64,000 nucleotides of DNA from Antrodiella citrinella (GCA_004802725.1 SGPM01000012.1:124001-188000), one strand, 5' to 3'; counted from the stretch's first letter, positions 12,311-26,500 are shown. A program made the numbers and translations. Notes: generated by a model not told the origin, from the letters alone.

Positions 12311-13599
12311 GTCAGTTCTTAACGGGTCACGACCAAGCCTGCCACTGTTCTCTACGTTGCATAGTTATCTTGCTCTGTACATTTCCAACCGTATGGATCC
12401 TTTCATCGGACAGCCTTGCCGCGCGACTTGGAAGGAGTATTGCTTCAAGTGTGTCCGATCTGCGATCATTCATAAACGATAATCGCGGGAGAAGTAGTCT
12501 AAGTTTCTGCGTTGTACGAAAGCGAATGCTCACCCCTTTCCTCGAGGCAGGAAGGCGGCAGGCACATATTAAATCTCGCAGCACGTGGAAATAGGCAGTA
12601 TACTTGTCAGTTGATGAGGACATAGGGTATATGATTAACGTTAAACTTCCACATGCACCTCGGTGACAGAGTAGGATGAGAATTCTGTGCAGGCGCTGGT
12701 GACCACTTCAGGGAGAGCAACGGCCAAAACCTTACGATGTCGACCTCCCAGCCACCACGGTGGTATTCAGCACGACGGACCCGGATCAAAAATGTATGTC
12801 TTGAAGTATAAATGAGCGGACAGGAAGTGGATTGCCAAATCTCCAGGACCCAATGGCCAATCAATATCCATACGACTTGTTCTTTGGTGGTCAAGACCAT
12901 CCGCGACACGGCTGCAAGTTGATAGGCCACACCGGTGTCAACCACCGAGACGTCTTCTTCAGTTTCGATACACAGGCTCTTCCTACCGAGTCTGATGCCA
13001 CAACGAAGGTGCGTAGCACCCCACGGCGTGTTCGACTCGGAGTTCATTTTGGAGAGCCAATGACACTAGTCGACCACCAGGTTTCCAACGGCGAACGAGA
13101 TATCGCCACTCTTACATGGATCTTGCGCAACTTTCCTGGATCTTACCAGGTGGAGGGTATGAACAGGCCAGCGATGATGACGCACCTTTGCACTGGATCT
13201 CCGAAGTATGAGCTGCGTTCGCTTGCGTGCAAGGCGCCAAACCTGACCACAGAAAAATTATTTTCCCCCAGTTCTAGCGGCCGTTTGTTCCAAATCAGCG
13301 GTAGGAGGACTTTTGGATGGCGTAAGAACTTGGAGACGACAGAGCAAGGCTCCTTCGATGTACGTACCAATGACAGGACCCCCTAGAAGGCGTCGAGGCT
13401 GACGATGATTATCCAGCTATACTCGATTGCCACCGGACAAGTCGTTGCTGGTTTCCGCCGTTTCTCGGAGATCCAGCAGACACCTGCTGGTCCCATGTAC
13501 GCGACGTTGGCTCATGGGTTCGACGACGACGAACTGCTGTTGTATGCTGTGTTGGCGCTTTGTGTTAACCGATGGCTAGATACTCAAGGCCTGTTATGA
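12311..13599 (+). other. Probable 3' exons of the BTB gene, or a decayed tail
   Basis: The tract after the last secure BTB exon holds an open frame at about 12832-13386 without a good ATG (it begins after a stop and reads PYDLFFGG, RLGVHFGEP, KYELRSLACKAP, RTFGWRKNLETTEQ), and another open stretch at 13405-13599 (LYSIATGQVVAGF). Order and spacing of the first stretch resemble the C-terminal region of related agaricomycete BTB proteins as I remember them, where a WGWKSS-like block is conserved. That is memory, not alignment. No splice path joins the secure exon to this frame cleanly, so either introns were missed or the tail is degenerate. A minus-strand ORF (12607-13047) covering the same bases is less plausible. 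Confidence 0.35.
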
Positions 13600-13810
13600 C
13601 ATATGTTGTTTGGTAGCATCGTGTACGAAATGCGGGGCAAAATGCAATGTGAAACTTCCTGAATCATGTCATATTTAGCACGGTGCGGAACAACACCAAG
13701 AGATTAAGGAATTACAGCAAATAATTATAGCGAGAACCCAGAGAATGTGTGACCAATGTGAGTGACCATAATGGAGAGAGTGAAGGTATGAATGCATAAA
13801 TGAGTGTGAT

Positions 13811-16800
13811 TCAATGATCGGCTGCTATCTTCCCCAGCATATGTTCTAATCGTTCTTCGACTGTCCAGCGCATGTCGGCATCTGAACCGACGGAAGAGGA
13901 CGCGGAGTGTCCGACGGGGGCGTAGCCTGCCACTTGTTGTTCGGGTGCAATATTGAACGACCCCGAATCCGCACCACGAGAAATATTTTCGATAAGACGG
14001 CCAATCTGAGCGGAAGAGCTATAGAAAACCTGGCAGTCGAGAATCAATGATACGTTCGGAATTGGCAAATCAACTACCGACCTTGGTCTCCGGTCTGTTG
14101 ACGCCCTGAGGTTTCTTCCTTCCTAACAGAGAGTTGTTGCTGCTCTTCGACGACTTCCGACCGTGTTCTTTGAACGAGATTTTGACTCCTTCATCACGCG
14201 CAGAATATTCAGAAGCGAAACTTGCTCGCTCTCCGCCAAAATATGACTCCACATCGTCGTCACGGAGCCCATTGACGATAGACCTGGAATTTCGCGGAGA
14301 TAAGTACAAGAATGCGGAGCCGATAGAACCACCTTCGTACCAAATAGTGTCGCCATTCGCGAGCTCAACCACTTCCACGGCAGGCATACCGTCACCCGTG
14401 GCATCCTCCTGATACATCTGAGAGCCGCTAGGCCCTTGAGGATCTGGGGCCCTATCGTCGTACATATCATACCTGGAGAGAAGCATTAGTTGACATAGTA
14501 AAGGAAATTTTGTTCAACAGACTGACAGGGAATCATACGCTGAATTCGACTTCTCCATCTGCGATGAAGTAGAGGCATCCAACTGAGAGGAAAATGATTG
14601 TATATGGGGCATAGGCGGCGAAGAATCGTTCGAGAAACGTTTGAGTGTCGCACGGTTAGGAGGAGGAGTTGGGACCCGATCTTGGACGGAGCCTTTTGAC
14701 TGTGTGGACCCTGCACCTGCAGAGCGACGTCTACGAGACGTAGATTGCTTGCGGGCGAGTGCAGCCCAATCGACGTTTGAAGCCTTAGGATCCGGCAAGA
14801 TGATTGTCCGACGTATAACCATTCTTGCAGCAGCGTCCTTAGCCTGTGGACGAGGCTCTGGAGGAGGAGGAACACGTGCAGATGTATCTGTGTTCTTACG
14901 GATATTCAACTGCCTTATTTCAGTACTGGGACGGGTGGCAGTGGCAGTGGTGTCAACGCTGGGCCTGCCGTCAGAGAACATCGGCGAGTGGGAGGAGTTA
15001 CGTCGACTCTTCCTGGTGTCCGCAACGGAATTACTTCTGACGGTCTTCGCCCAGGTAGAATTTGAAGATGTGGACGGCGATCGAGCAATCAAGTCATTGA
15101 GGGCAGCCTGATCCAGTCCAATTTTCCCTGCTGCATCGAACAACTGCCTGAATGCATCGTTCTGATGAGCCGTATCTACAGGAGCTGCCACGGAATCCTC
15201 GGGTATCGCAGGTTCGGGGCTGAAGCTCTGGGGTTGTGGACTAATGGGTCTGGATGATCTACTGAACGTAGATTTCGTCGCGGGGGCCGAATGCGCATAC
15301 GAAGAGGAGGGACTAGATGCACCGTTTGCCGATGACGGTGACAGGGAAGTGGCGGCAGAAGGAGAGTGGGCACGACGATCCAATATAGGCACAGGTTCAG
15401 CGGCACGACTCTTTCGGAAACGAGACATGAAACCTTTCAGACCAGGACCAGAAGAAGCGGGCGGGCTCAATAGCACAGGTGCAGAGTTTTCGAACTTCCT
15501 GGGTTCAATAGCACTGCTAATGGTGGGCACGGCGAGTTGGGATGGGGAATATAGCAAAGTCTGGGCTGTGGGAGGCGACGTGGGCGACGTTTTGGCGTCC
15601 ATCAGGAAGGGAGTAATATCATCTCCTACTATCACTGGCTTCGAACGCAGCGTGCCAGTCAATTTCCTGAAGCGTGTACCGAACTTGCTGGTGCTGGTGG
15701 TAGCCTGCGTAGGATGCGTTTGAGAAGCTGACGTTGGCGGGCGCAGAGGAATAGTGTCGACACTCGTAGACGCAGACATTAGCTTCGGAGACGATATCTG
15801 ATTGGGACTAATGCGTCGACGGGTAGATCCAAACGCTTCTGTCGCCTTGTGATGTGAGGGAGACTTCCTCAGAGCCAACGTTGCGGCTTCAGCTCTGCGC
15901 TGAACATCCATAGCCAGCGAGTTAGGATCCAGACGACCGTGTCCATCCGCATCCGACGGTATCGATGGAGACGGATATGGAGATGCAACATTAGGCATGG
16001 AAGGACTAGGCTTAGGTGTGCCAAGTGGTCGACTAATAGGAGACTCAGATCGACTATGTGACCTTTGTCGGTTCATCTCTACAGCCAGTTTCTTTTCGGG
16101 CGGAGATGTCGTCAAAGGCTGTTGTGGGGGGGTCGCAGGGGTCGCCCCGCTGTCTTGAACACCAAACAGCGCATCTGCTAGGGCCCGGTGACGAGCAGTT
16201 GGGCTGGGGTCTGTGTTCTGAACTGTTGGTATCTGGGTCGAGATCTGGAGGCCGGAGTCTTGAGTTGCTGCCGTGTCTCCCGGACTCTGTATGCTGTCCA
16301 CAACAGAATCGAGCAGAGCACTGGCCTTCGCAATATGATCGCTATTAGCAGATCGCGGAGATGAAGAGGCTGCAGGGGTTAGTTGACTTTGCGGAGCAGG
16401 GCTCGCCACCTGACAAAGGATATCAGAGATTATGCAGCGTCGACTTGTAAGTAACCCACCCGACTATCTCCACCATTGTATGAGTAATTTGATTGTGAAG
16501 TAGACGGTCTGCGTTTACGGAGCGATGGCGCTCGGTGTCTGCCTTCCGGGGTTGCAGCCTTAGCAGTGGCTGCGGCAACAAGCTTGTCCTGGATCGACGA
16601 GAAGTCATTCTTCGATAGGCCGATATCATGTTTCACGATGGCCTCCGATTCAGTGGTCTCATACGGTGAAGTGCTAGTACCAGACGTGGAAGGGCTCGAT
16701 TTGTCAGCAGAAGAAATATCGTGCCAGTCTGTCTGCCCAGGATCAAGGTGACTGAACAACGAGAACAATCGATCCCTCTTATGGTCTTCATCCCACGAGT

Positions 16801-19098
16801 GATAACTGGACCCAGCGGATTCGATAGATGACCGAGAGGAGTTTCCAAGAGGAGAGAGTAACAGCGCATGAGTCGAACCGAAGGAGAACGTATTCAGTCC
16901 TCCTCGAGAGGATGAATGCTTGCTGGATACGCCATTCACGGCCGTACTTGAACCATTCTCAGAGAATGTGGGCGAAGTGGGTGAATGAGTAGGGGTAGGG
17001 GATCTCGTTGTCCTACTCGGAGCACGGGGAGGACCCAGCTCAAAGTTGGACATAGCGGATGGTGCTCTGGGATCCATTACCACCGCATCCTGATATCCAT
17101 TGTCGATCCAGGGCGAATCGGGGAGAGCAGGCGATAGCAATGACCTAGCACCGGAATGAGACTGAGAGCGGTCCAAATCGCCATGATTCCTGCCAGAGTT
17201 GTCAGCGGGGTAGTCACTATTGCTGGATGCACTGTCATTTCGACTGTGTCCACTCTGAGCGTTAGTGCCATTCGACGAACGAGGCTTCGCGGGGCTAGAC
17301 GGAACGTTCCAGTTGATGTTGGACGGCGTGGCGGGCCGCGAGGACGAAGAAACTGTGGCAAGTGGTTGGAAAGCTGGACCGGACAATGGTGACATAGGTC
17401 TACGACGACCCAGAACGGGAGAGTCCATGACCTCAGGTCCGGGAGATGTACTACCACTGCGATTAGGATCCTCTGGGGTAAAGCGGCCATTAGTGCTGCG
17501 AGATAGGAACAACGGTGAGGTAGCCGTGGGAAGAGCAGTCGCGGGTGATGCAGGGCGAGGTGTCAACTGCCGTGCAGTGGAAGCAGAAGAGTGACTTCTT
17601 TGCAAAGAGGAAGCGAAACTTTGAACAAGGGTAGGTGATTGAGCAAGGACGTTTGGGAGTCGAGGTGATGTCGCACGAGGTGTAGCGGAAGGTGTGTGAT
17701 CGTCGGAGTCGAAGGAAGACTCATGCGGTGTCATCGGCCTAGGCATTCCAGGTATGTACCCTGGCAAGCGTGGAGTAGGAGATGTGGTACGCGAATGAGA
17801 GAACTGAGAGCTTTGTCGGCCTTCGTTTGAAACCAATGGTTCGTCGGAAGACAGAGCAGTTCCTGCGTCGTCCTCCGAGGGTGATATCTGTGGCGAGTTC
17901 CCACTCGGATCCGAATCCGCCTGAAATGCTACATGAGATACACATTATGCATCACTGTGGCGAGTTGAACATACCGTGAATCGAGGATCAGGTATACGAG
18001 TGATTGGTGAGCGCTCCATGACAATCTCGTCGTCTCCTTCCTCTTCCAGCTCCCTGATTACTTCATCTAAAGCCAGCGAAGCATGCTTCGGGATCTCTGG
18101 GGACATGGCTTTCGAGAACCTCGATCCGATGCTGAGCTCGTCTTCTTGGGTATCTACACGCTTGTTTGGGCTTGAGGTAACAGAGTTCGAGGGGGAATAT
18201 GTACTGCCATCTGGAGTGGTAGGACGTAAGCTTTGATTATCAGAATACAACGACGTCCCATTTTGGAGTTTGCTGCTAGTGAGAGTGTTCATGCTGCCAT
18301 TCGACTCGGAGTGGGTAACTGTCGAGGTTCGCGTACTCTCGCCGCGACGCTGACCGCGAATATAGGTATAGTCGCGGAACTTGCCAGAACCGAACAAGTT
18401 GTTGCTCATGCGCCTACTGTACTGAGAGGACTTTGGGGACTGCGACGCGTTGGACTCCGATCCATGTATTTCTGAAGCCTGGCTAGTGCTGGCGGAGAGC
18501 ACCGACCGACCAACGGAAAGGGCTGCAGACGTCCTAGTAGTGCCATCTTGACTGTCGCTCACCGTGAACGTAGATTCTGCATTGGTGCTGCTGCGCCCAT
18601 CCCCTCCCCGTGATCTTGTCCTCGCATGTATCCGCCCTAGCGCCTCCAAAATCATATCTTCCTCCTCTTCCGATACTCTGTTCTCAGAACCTCGCGCTCT
18701 TTGCTCCGCGAACTTGTGCTTTAAGTCGTCTAGGCCGATAGGTTCACCCAAGGAATTGCGAAGAACACTGAAGCGACGAGTAAGACTGTACAAATCAAGG
18801 ATGAAAGCGGGGGGATGAGGAGGGTTCGAAGAATCAGTGAGACCTCATGTCGTACATGTAACAATAAGAACGCACTCTGGTAGAATCAATGACGTTCGGA
18901 AGTCGCTCGAAGGGGGTAGGGTAGGCAGAGACTCGTGTTGTGAGCCGTGGAAAGCGTCGAAGTCGTCGTTCGGCACAGGGCTGCGCTTCGTCTCCGATTT
19001 CTTGCTGTTATTGTTACGAGGGGGAGATATGGAGAGAAGGTGTGGTAAGTGATCAACCTGAGTACAATCTGAGTGACGGCGCACCGAAAACGATGCAT
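13811..19098 (-). CDS. Very large Ser/Pro-rich protein of unknown function
   Basis: A gene of about 5.3 kb encoding roughly 1,600 residues, mostly low-complexity Ser, Pro and Thr. I do not recognise the family beyond thinking it is conserved among mushrooms. Coding blocks: first exon at 19096-19098 (ATG, giving MHRF), then about 18880-19010 (KKSETKRSPVPNDDFDAFHG), 17990-18790, 16440-17840, 14525-16405, 14070-14480 and 13811-14050. Ordered parts are the N-terminus (LTRRFSVLRNSLGEPIGLDD, EEEEDMILEALGRIHARTRS) and the C-terminus (ELANGDTIWYEGGSIGSAF, the SSAQIGRLIENISRGAD block, and ERLEHMLGKI). No membrane segment or catalytic motif is seen. A scaffold or cortical adaptor is possible but unproven. 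The other start candidates in the first exon frame are not ATG; splicing MHRF to KKSE through a 76-nt intron is phase-consistent. Confidence 0.7.
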
Positions 19099-19887
19099 GG
19101 TTGAGTCCTGGATCTAGCACGGTCCCTCTATTTCGTAGCCTCGTTGTTTACACGTTGCGCGATCGTGACTTGTACGGCTCGGTGTGGAGAATGGGGGAAG
19201 CTGTGACAAGCGTGTACAAGGCGAGGAGATACCGTGATAGTTGACCGCGTTTGTCGCGTATAGAAATGTGGAAGAAGACACAGCAGAAGGACGCGAAAGA
19301 GCAATCAGAATGAAATTTGTGCGCGCACAAAAGGTAAGGAAGCCAGGGGAATGAGCGAGCAACGTGGAAAACACGAGTTGGTGAAGATACTGAAAGCAGG
19401 ATATGATGAGTGATACGATGAAGAAAGGAGAGCGACGAGGATAATAGAGGTTCATGCAGAGGTCGAACCAAGAAATTGAAGGCTAGTCGAGGACGTTTCG
19501 CCGTAACGAAGAGAATGGCACAGTCAGCAGGATTGAAAGCAAACACGACAAGCGCCCAAGTTTCGTTAGGACACCTGCCTCCCGCGAGAGGACATCATCA
19601 CGATTCTTGTCAATGTCACAGGCACGCGTTGGAATAAGTATGTTATTCGGCCTCACAGATACGTATCAAAGTTGCCGGAACTACTGTGTCCTCCAAATAG
19701 TGGTCCGATCACCACTGTAAAGTACACCATAGAACGGAGAGTAGCCGCGTTCCAGGGTACAAAGTGTGAAGCTCTGGAGCATCGGACATCATTTCGTGGG
19801 TCAAATACACATGTTGTACAGCGGCAATTCCTTCCTCAGCTTGCGATTGTTAAGTGCCACGACATAGCCTCGAGTAGCGACCGTGGC
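19099..19887. other. Intergenic, promoter of the Ser-rich giant gene
   Basis: 789 bp between the start of the 13811-19098 gene and the stop of the E2 gene. Read on the minus strand it is strongly C/T-rich (about 19130-19560), the usual look of a basidiomycete promoter and leader. Short minus-strand ORFs in it are composition artefacts. Confidence 0.5.
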
Positions 19888-20827
<940 letters not shown>

Positions 20828-21098
20828 GATGGGCCGCGTTTCCTGTGGTCTCAGGTCAAAGTTGAGCAGGAGGAGGACAAGGGAGGTCATGTAGGCGCAA
20901 GCAGGCGCCTTTACATTCTAAGCGCTCATTGCGTAATGGCATCGTGGTCAGCATCTACAGCAATAAATTGGACAATGCACACTGCTTGCTCCTTGTACCA
21001 AGTCGACAATCTCTTTTGTTTCTGTGCCTCAATTTGAAAGGACATCATACCAGCAATACTGGTTCAACAACATATCTTCCTACTAAACGTATCAACCC
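20828..21098. promoter_or_regulatory. Bidirectional promoter between E2 (-) and BRE2/ASH2 (+)
   Basis: 271 bp separate two divergent ATGs, so both promoters must lie here. The right half is T/C-rich toward the BRE2 start. No TATA box is obvious. Confidence 0.5.
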
Positions 21099-23040
21099 AT
21101 GGAAGCAGTGAGCACTCCTCGCGAGGGGTCGCCAGACGTGGCCATCCTAGCTTTTCCGACCTCCGTCAGCACCTCCTCAGTGGTGAGCAAGAAGCGCAAA
21201 CATTCTGCACTTGCCACTTCAAATGCAGCTTCTCCCGCACCATCCGACCGAGGCAACACACCGGGCCTTTCCACCGATAACATTGTCCTACCTGCCAAGC
21301 ATCTTGACCTATCCAGCCGACCGCGGCTTACAATCTCTCGACACCCTTCTTTCGTCCCTATCGCACCAGATTCAGACTACTGCACCACCGAGCCTCTGTG
21401 CAACAACCGCCTGAACTTCCGTTATACTCCGGCTGGACTTTCGGTCTCGGGTTCCGCGCTGCCATTTCGGACCATCGAGTCCAATCCTACAAGTTTCAGG
21501 GTCTCATGGGAAGACCGGAGTACGTTTGTAAAGGTGACGCAGGATGGTCTTGGGTTGAGAGGAGAGAAGGGGTTCAGGAGTGCACGATGTAACGCTCCGG
21601 TACGACAGGGGAAGTGGTACATGGAGGTGAAGATCGAGCAGGGAGGAGGGGAGAGGCCTGCTGAAGGTGGAGGAACAGAAGGGAGTCACGTACGTCTGGG
21701 ATGGGCGCGACGAGAGGCACCGCTCAATGGACCGGCAGGACTTGATGGATACAGCTATGCCATTCGCGACAAGACAGGGGAGAAGGTACATCTCTCGCGT
21801 CCGAAGCCATATGGACGCGCTTTTGGGAGTGGAGATGTCATCGGCATGTATATTTCCCTCCCACCATGCAGGAAGCCGAACAACAGAGACCCTCACGACC
21901 CAGCACACATCAAGCGCGAGCGCATAGCCATCGAGTTTAAGGGCCAGGAGTACTTCGAGTCGTTCGAGTATTCCCAGTCGAAGGAAATGATTACACTCAT
22001 GAACTCCAACGACCGAGGTAAGGGCTCTACGTCCACACCTGCGCCGTCTACCACTAAGAAGTCCGCGACCGTCAAAAACCTACCTTCTACTGGAAGAGGC
22101 TCGAAGGCCGGCCCCTCCGAGCCAAACCCACTTCGTCCACTCCCTACTCTCGGATCCGATTCGTGCGTTGCTTTCTTTGTGAATGGAAAATCACAAGGCA
22201 TCGCATTCCAAGATCTATACGACTACATCCCTCTGCGCTCGCATTCGCGAAAGGCGCAAGAGAAGAAGCGAGCGAATAGGGAGGGTTTGCGGGAGCACAA
22301 AGAGAACCCCTTCGACGATGGAAGCTTGGGGTATTACCCTCTCATCTCGCTGTTCAATGAAGCGCGAGTCCGGATAAATCCTGGTCCTGACTTTGACTAT
22401 CCGCCACCGCCGGACATAGATACTCTGCTCGTGTCTGCGGAGGATGGCAACATGGACATGAAACCTACTGCAGAACGGACATGGAGGCCTCTGTGTGAAC
22501 GATATCCAGAATACATGTCGGAGCAGTTTGCTTTGGACGATCGGGAGGAGACGGAAGCAATGAAAAACCAGCAGGCAAGTGATATATGTGCATGAGCAAA
22601 TATCATTCCTTAACACATTATGGTACATTCAGGGCTTCGAAGCTCAAGACAGAACCGATGCCGAACGATTGGAGAGGCATCGCGAGAAGCGAAGACAGCA
22701 AGCAGCCCTACGAAAGGAGAAGAAACTGAAAGAAGAGCGAGAAGCTAAACGCTTCCGCTTAGACGGCGAGAGCACCGGGACGCCGTTAACCGACCTTGAC
22801 GGCCACACGCCGTTGCCCACAATCTACCTTGATTCAGGTCCAGCACCAAACTCGCCTGCTCCGACAGTGGCATCCAGCGTGGACGCGTCAGGGTTCTGGC
22901 CACCAGCTGGCCATGACACGAGCGAGTACAACACGGAAGCTGAGGAGGGATTCGACGATAGGGCACCGCAAATGGTGGATGGGCTAGGGGATATGAATAT
23001 TGAGGATGAATTGGCGGCGGCGGCGGGAGTGTATGAATGA
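21099..23040 (+). CDS. BRE2: COMPASS subunit Bre2/Ash2-like SPRY protein
   Basis: Core subunit of the Set1/COMPASS histone H3K4 methyltransferase; the SPRY domain with Sdc1/Dpy30 and Rbbp5/Swd1 activates the SET enzyme. Two exons, 21099-22574 and 22633-23040. The N-terminal 110 residues are Ser/Pro-rich with a KKRKH nuclear-type basic patch. The SPRY region covers about residues 130-450: WEDRSTFVKVTQDGLGLRG, APVRQGKWYMEVKIEQGGG, HVRLGWARREAPLNGPAGLD, GYSYAIRDKTGEKVHLSRPK, YGRAFGSGDVIGMYI and DSCVAFFVNGKSQGIAFQD, then YYPLISLFNEARVRINPGP. The C-terminus has a charged coiled-coil-like run and an acidic end. No PHD or winged-helix region is present, as in yeast Bre2. The single intron has a GC donor (AG|GCAAGT at 22573-22580). 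Confidence 0.92.
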
Positions 23041-23562
23041 AGGTAGACGAATGCAACAATTGTGTGTACTTTTCCCTCACTGTCGTCAGCACGTCTGACT
23101 TGCTGTAGACCACGCCATGGTTTGACCCGTGGTATTGATTTCAAAGCTGAGCGTCGAGGTACCCGCCACGAGCAGCGACAGCCCGAACCGCCCCTTGGCA
23201 ATCGCCCTTTGATTCTAGGCAGAAGTTTTGGGGAAGTGGTAACTTCAGCGTGATGTGCTCTTTCCAAGTACTATGCCATTGTGAAGAATGAACCCGAGAC
23301 CACGCCATGGAAAGGGACCTTGTGACCATTGTGAAGAGATGCTACATGTTAAGCTTTGTGTGTAGGATATCTTCCGGGGACATTTGGGGGTATGGAGGGA
23401 CTGTGCGTAAATTATAGTACTATCAGTACAAGGTGCGTTGAACGTGAAGGGGGGAATAAATATGAGTATGTTCGTGAAGATACAAAAGCGCCATACATTG
23501 TGCGAAGAGGCTATATTAAATAAGTCAGGCAGATTGGCGGAAGGAGGGAGGTGGAACCGTGT
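23041..23562. other. Convergent intergenic with a short direct repeat
   Basis: 522 bp between the stops of BRE2 and the PhoD-like gene. A 14-bp sequence agaccacgccatgg occurs twice (ending at 23120 and 23310), and accattgtgaaga-like words also recur at about 23277 and 23326. Otherwise A/T-richer 3' UTR-type DNA with nothing recognisable. Confidence 0.5.
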
Positions 23563-26500
23563 TCACATGATCTCCCACCGCGGTGGGGGAGCACGGACAG
23601 CGTATCTGTAATCCAAGTATGAGAAGTGCTAGGCAGGGAAGGACGAGGAAGGTTTGCTTACCCTACAGTCTCTCCGTAGCCTTTCTCTTTCTCAACTCGG
23701 ATATCGAAGACGAGGTCTCCGGACAGGGATTCCCATGTGACGCTGCACCAATTGCGTCGTCCCATGATGTGCTTGTTCTTTGGTTGGCTGCCATTCGTGT
23801 CCACGGTGAAAACAGGAAGCTGTAAAAGGGAACTGATGAGACATCACGAACAAAAATTCAAGACACTATGAGAACTTACCATGCTCTCATCTGTGTCCAT
23901 ATGGTGCAGCGTTCGATGAGTCTTCGTTGACAGGGCTCCTACCATCGTCAGAACAGCGTTTGGCGGTCTAAAATTCCTTGAGTTCGTGGTCAAGGTTCTC
24001 AAAATCAAACAAGCTCACGGGGTGTTCACAATCGCACTGGAGACGACATTAATCATGTACCGATAGTCCATCGCAGGCGGAATACTCGATTTCTTCCCCT
24101 TGACGAGCGTCTTCAGGACCCCAACGGCGGCACAATGTACGTCTCCGCCTAGCAGTGTCACTCGGGTCTGCGTATTCTTTGCAAATATTTGCAGTTGTTC
24201 GATGAACCAGTTGCGTTCTTTCTAAATGGAAGGATAACACAGTGAGAACGACGAGAGTAAAATCGCGAGAAGAGTCAAGAACCTTATGGGATTTCGCTGT
24301 CCAGTGGTCATTCTGCGGACTGTCAGAATGTAAAGCAAGATGTATTTAGGTGAGAATACTCACAAGATCGTCCAGAAGTTCCGCATCGGAATTGAACTTG
24401 TTCACGAAGCCCGATAATCCCATAGATCCATTCCGGCCGAGCGCGACTAGAGGGTTCAGCTTGGACTCTAGCGCCGTCTCCAGAAAGACCATGCGTGGAT
24501 AAGCGATTGGAATACCTTCATAATCTGATGAGTAAACGAAACGGAGACTTAGAGTGATTCGAACGTACCAGTCAGTACCACTAAATGCTGGACAGGCTTC
24601 GGTATTTTATACAGGCGATCGAAGACAAGTTTGTATTGCTCCGGACTGCATACTTGTTCTTTTCTCCGTTCGGCACTGTGAAACAAAGTGAGACTCTTGA
24701 TTGCGGTTGAAATTGCCGCGCACATACCGACAATCGAGCATGAGAATGTACGCTTGAGGCCCAAGGTATGAAAGAAACGAGTGAGAGGGGTATGGAACGA
24801 ATGCGCCTTGACCACCGATAACCGTAGACTTGAAAGGATGTCGACGATCATCAATGCCGTCTTTGTCGGCTGTACCGATAGCTAGATCTCAGTAACAACG
24901 ACTGACTGACGACGAAGGGGCCTACGATTGATAAAGCACTGGAACAACAGAAAGAAGAAATAACCCCGCGAACCAATGCTACAAAACAGACACCAATTAC
25001 GTCAGTGTCATTAACAGACTACGAAGGGATGCATGAGCGACTTACGTGCTGAAAACGGGAGACTTCATAAGGTCATCAGGATCTGTGGTCAATTCAGCCC
25101 TGGTGTCAACAAATCGAAGACTCAAAGTTCGACACTTACAACTGCCAAAGCCGTCGATCTTCGTGTACACCTTGAGCTGATAAAGCTAATGTGATATATG
25201 TTTAAAAACTTACCAGGTCTGTCGGCGTCGATCAGCTACCAAGAAAGGTCTAAGTAGACTATCTGCTTACCATGATCATCTGCGGTAGGATCCTGATAAG
25301 TAGACAACATATATAGCAGCAGAAACATCCTCACCGAGCATATTCAGCATTGGTCTGTGAAAAGAACCTGAATCAACTACGTATCTTTCTTCACAATCAC
25401 CGCACTCACATGGAACTATTCGCCCTCGCGAAAGCACCACTCCGGAAGACTTGACAATAGTGACTGAAGTAGAACCGATCAATTGCAGCGGCCATATCTG
25501 GAGTCAAAGGGAATGCTTTTTTCTGCTCTGCTTTGCGGCAAGTCACCCAATCCTGCAGCTCGGGCTCACGGATGATACCATCGCAGTATAGTTGATCGCC
25601 ACCACCCACTAGGACATGGTATGGTTGCTCAGTGTGCTTTTGCAGCAGGTCAGTCCAGACCGGATCGTATCCACTCGCAAACCCAGGCCCACGGAAATCT
25701 TCTGGATTCACACCAGCGCTAAATCCGTTACACTGGTTGAGATATAACGTGAGTGAAATGACAGCATACATGAAGTCGCCATTACTCACGGAATAGGCTG
25801 CCCAGCGCACGTTATACCCTCGGCCCGGTACATGGAAGCTGAGGTACTGGCCGTCATTGATACAGTAATCGATTCGCATTTCCGACGCCTCTAGAGGAAT
25901 TTCAATCAAAAATCGCCAAAAGGTGTATGCACTAAAAGACGTGAAGGTTAGCTATGATATATGATATACATGCAGCACGTACCCCCCGTTTCCAACATAC
26001 GCCCATATATCCTCCCCTGGGACATGTTGGTATATCGCGTTGGGGCTGATAGCTGGGACAGAACCGTTTGAAAACGTGCTACCATACGGGTCCGCAGGAT
26101 GTGGAGACAGGTCGAACGAATGATGTCCGACTGTCGATCGTGACTTGTTTCGTTGGTGATGACCATTGGCAGGACTGTTCGGGTCCCATGCATAAGTCAG
26201 CGTCGGAGCGTTTGGGGTGTATACAGAGCCAGCATCAGCAGCTATGGCAATGTCAGATACTGATCGAACTGCGGGGACAATCCGGCACTCACTGACTATC
26301 AAGGCAGCACCCTTCCATACACCATCCTCCACTGTGTCGTACCGCAGGAGCGGACCGGCCATAAATTGCAAGTACGGACTCATCCGAACGACTCTCAAGT
26401 TATGCGACCTCTCCACAGGCGACATTTGTGACAACTGCTGTGGTGTATACGTGAACGAGCGACTCGCCGTCGATTCCGCATTTGAAGTTACGGACTCCGC

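Noticed and set aside
12607..13047. 146-codon minus-strand ORF
   Set aside because: No family motif, no promoter, and it is antisense to a more protein-like plus-strand frame.
14641..15723. Plus-strand ORFs of 156 and 159 codons
   Set aside because: Antisense shadows of the Ser/Pro-rich gene; the repetitive codons keep the opposite strand open.
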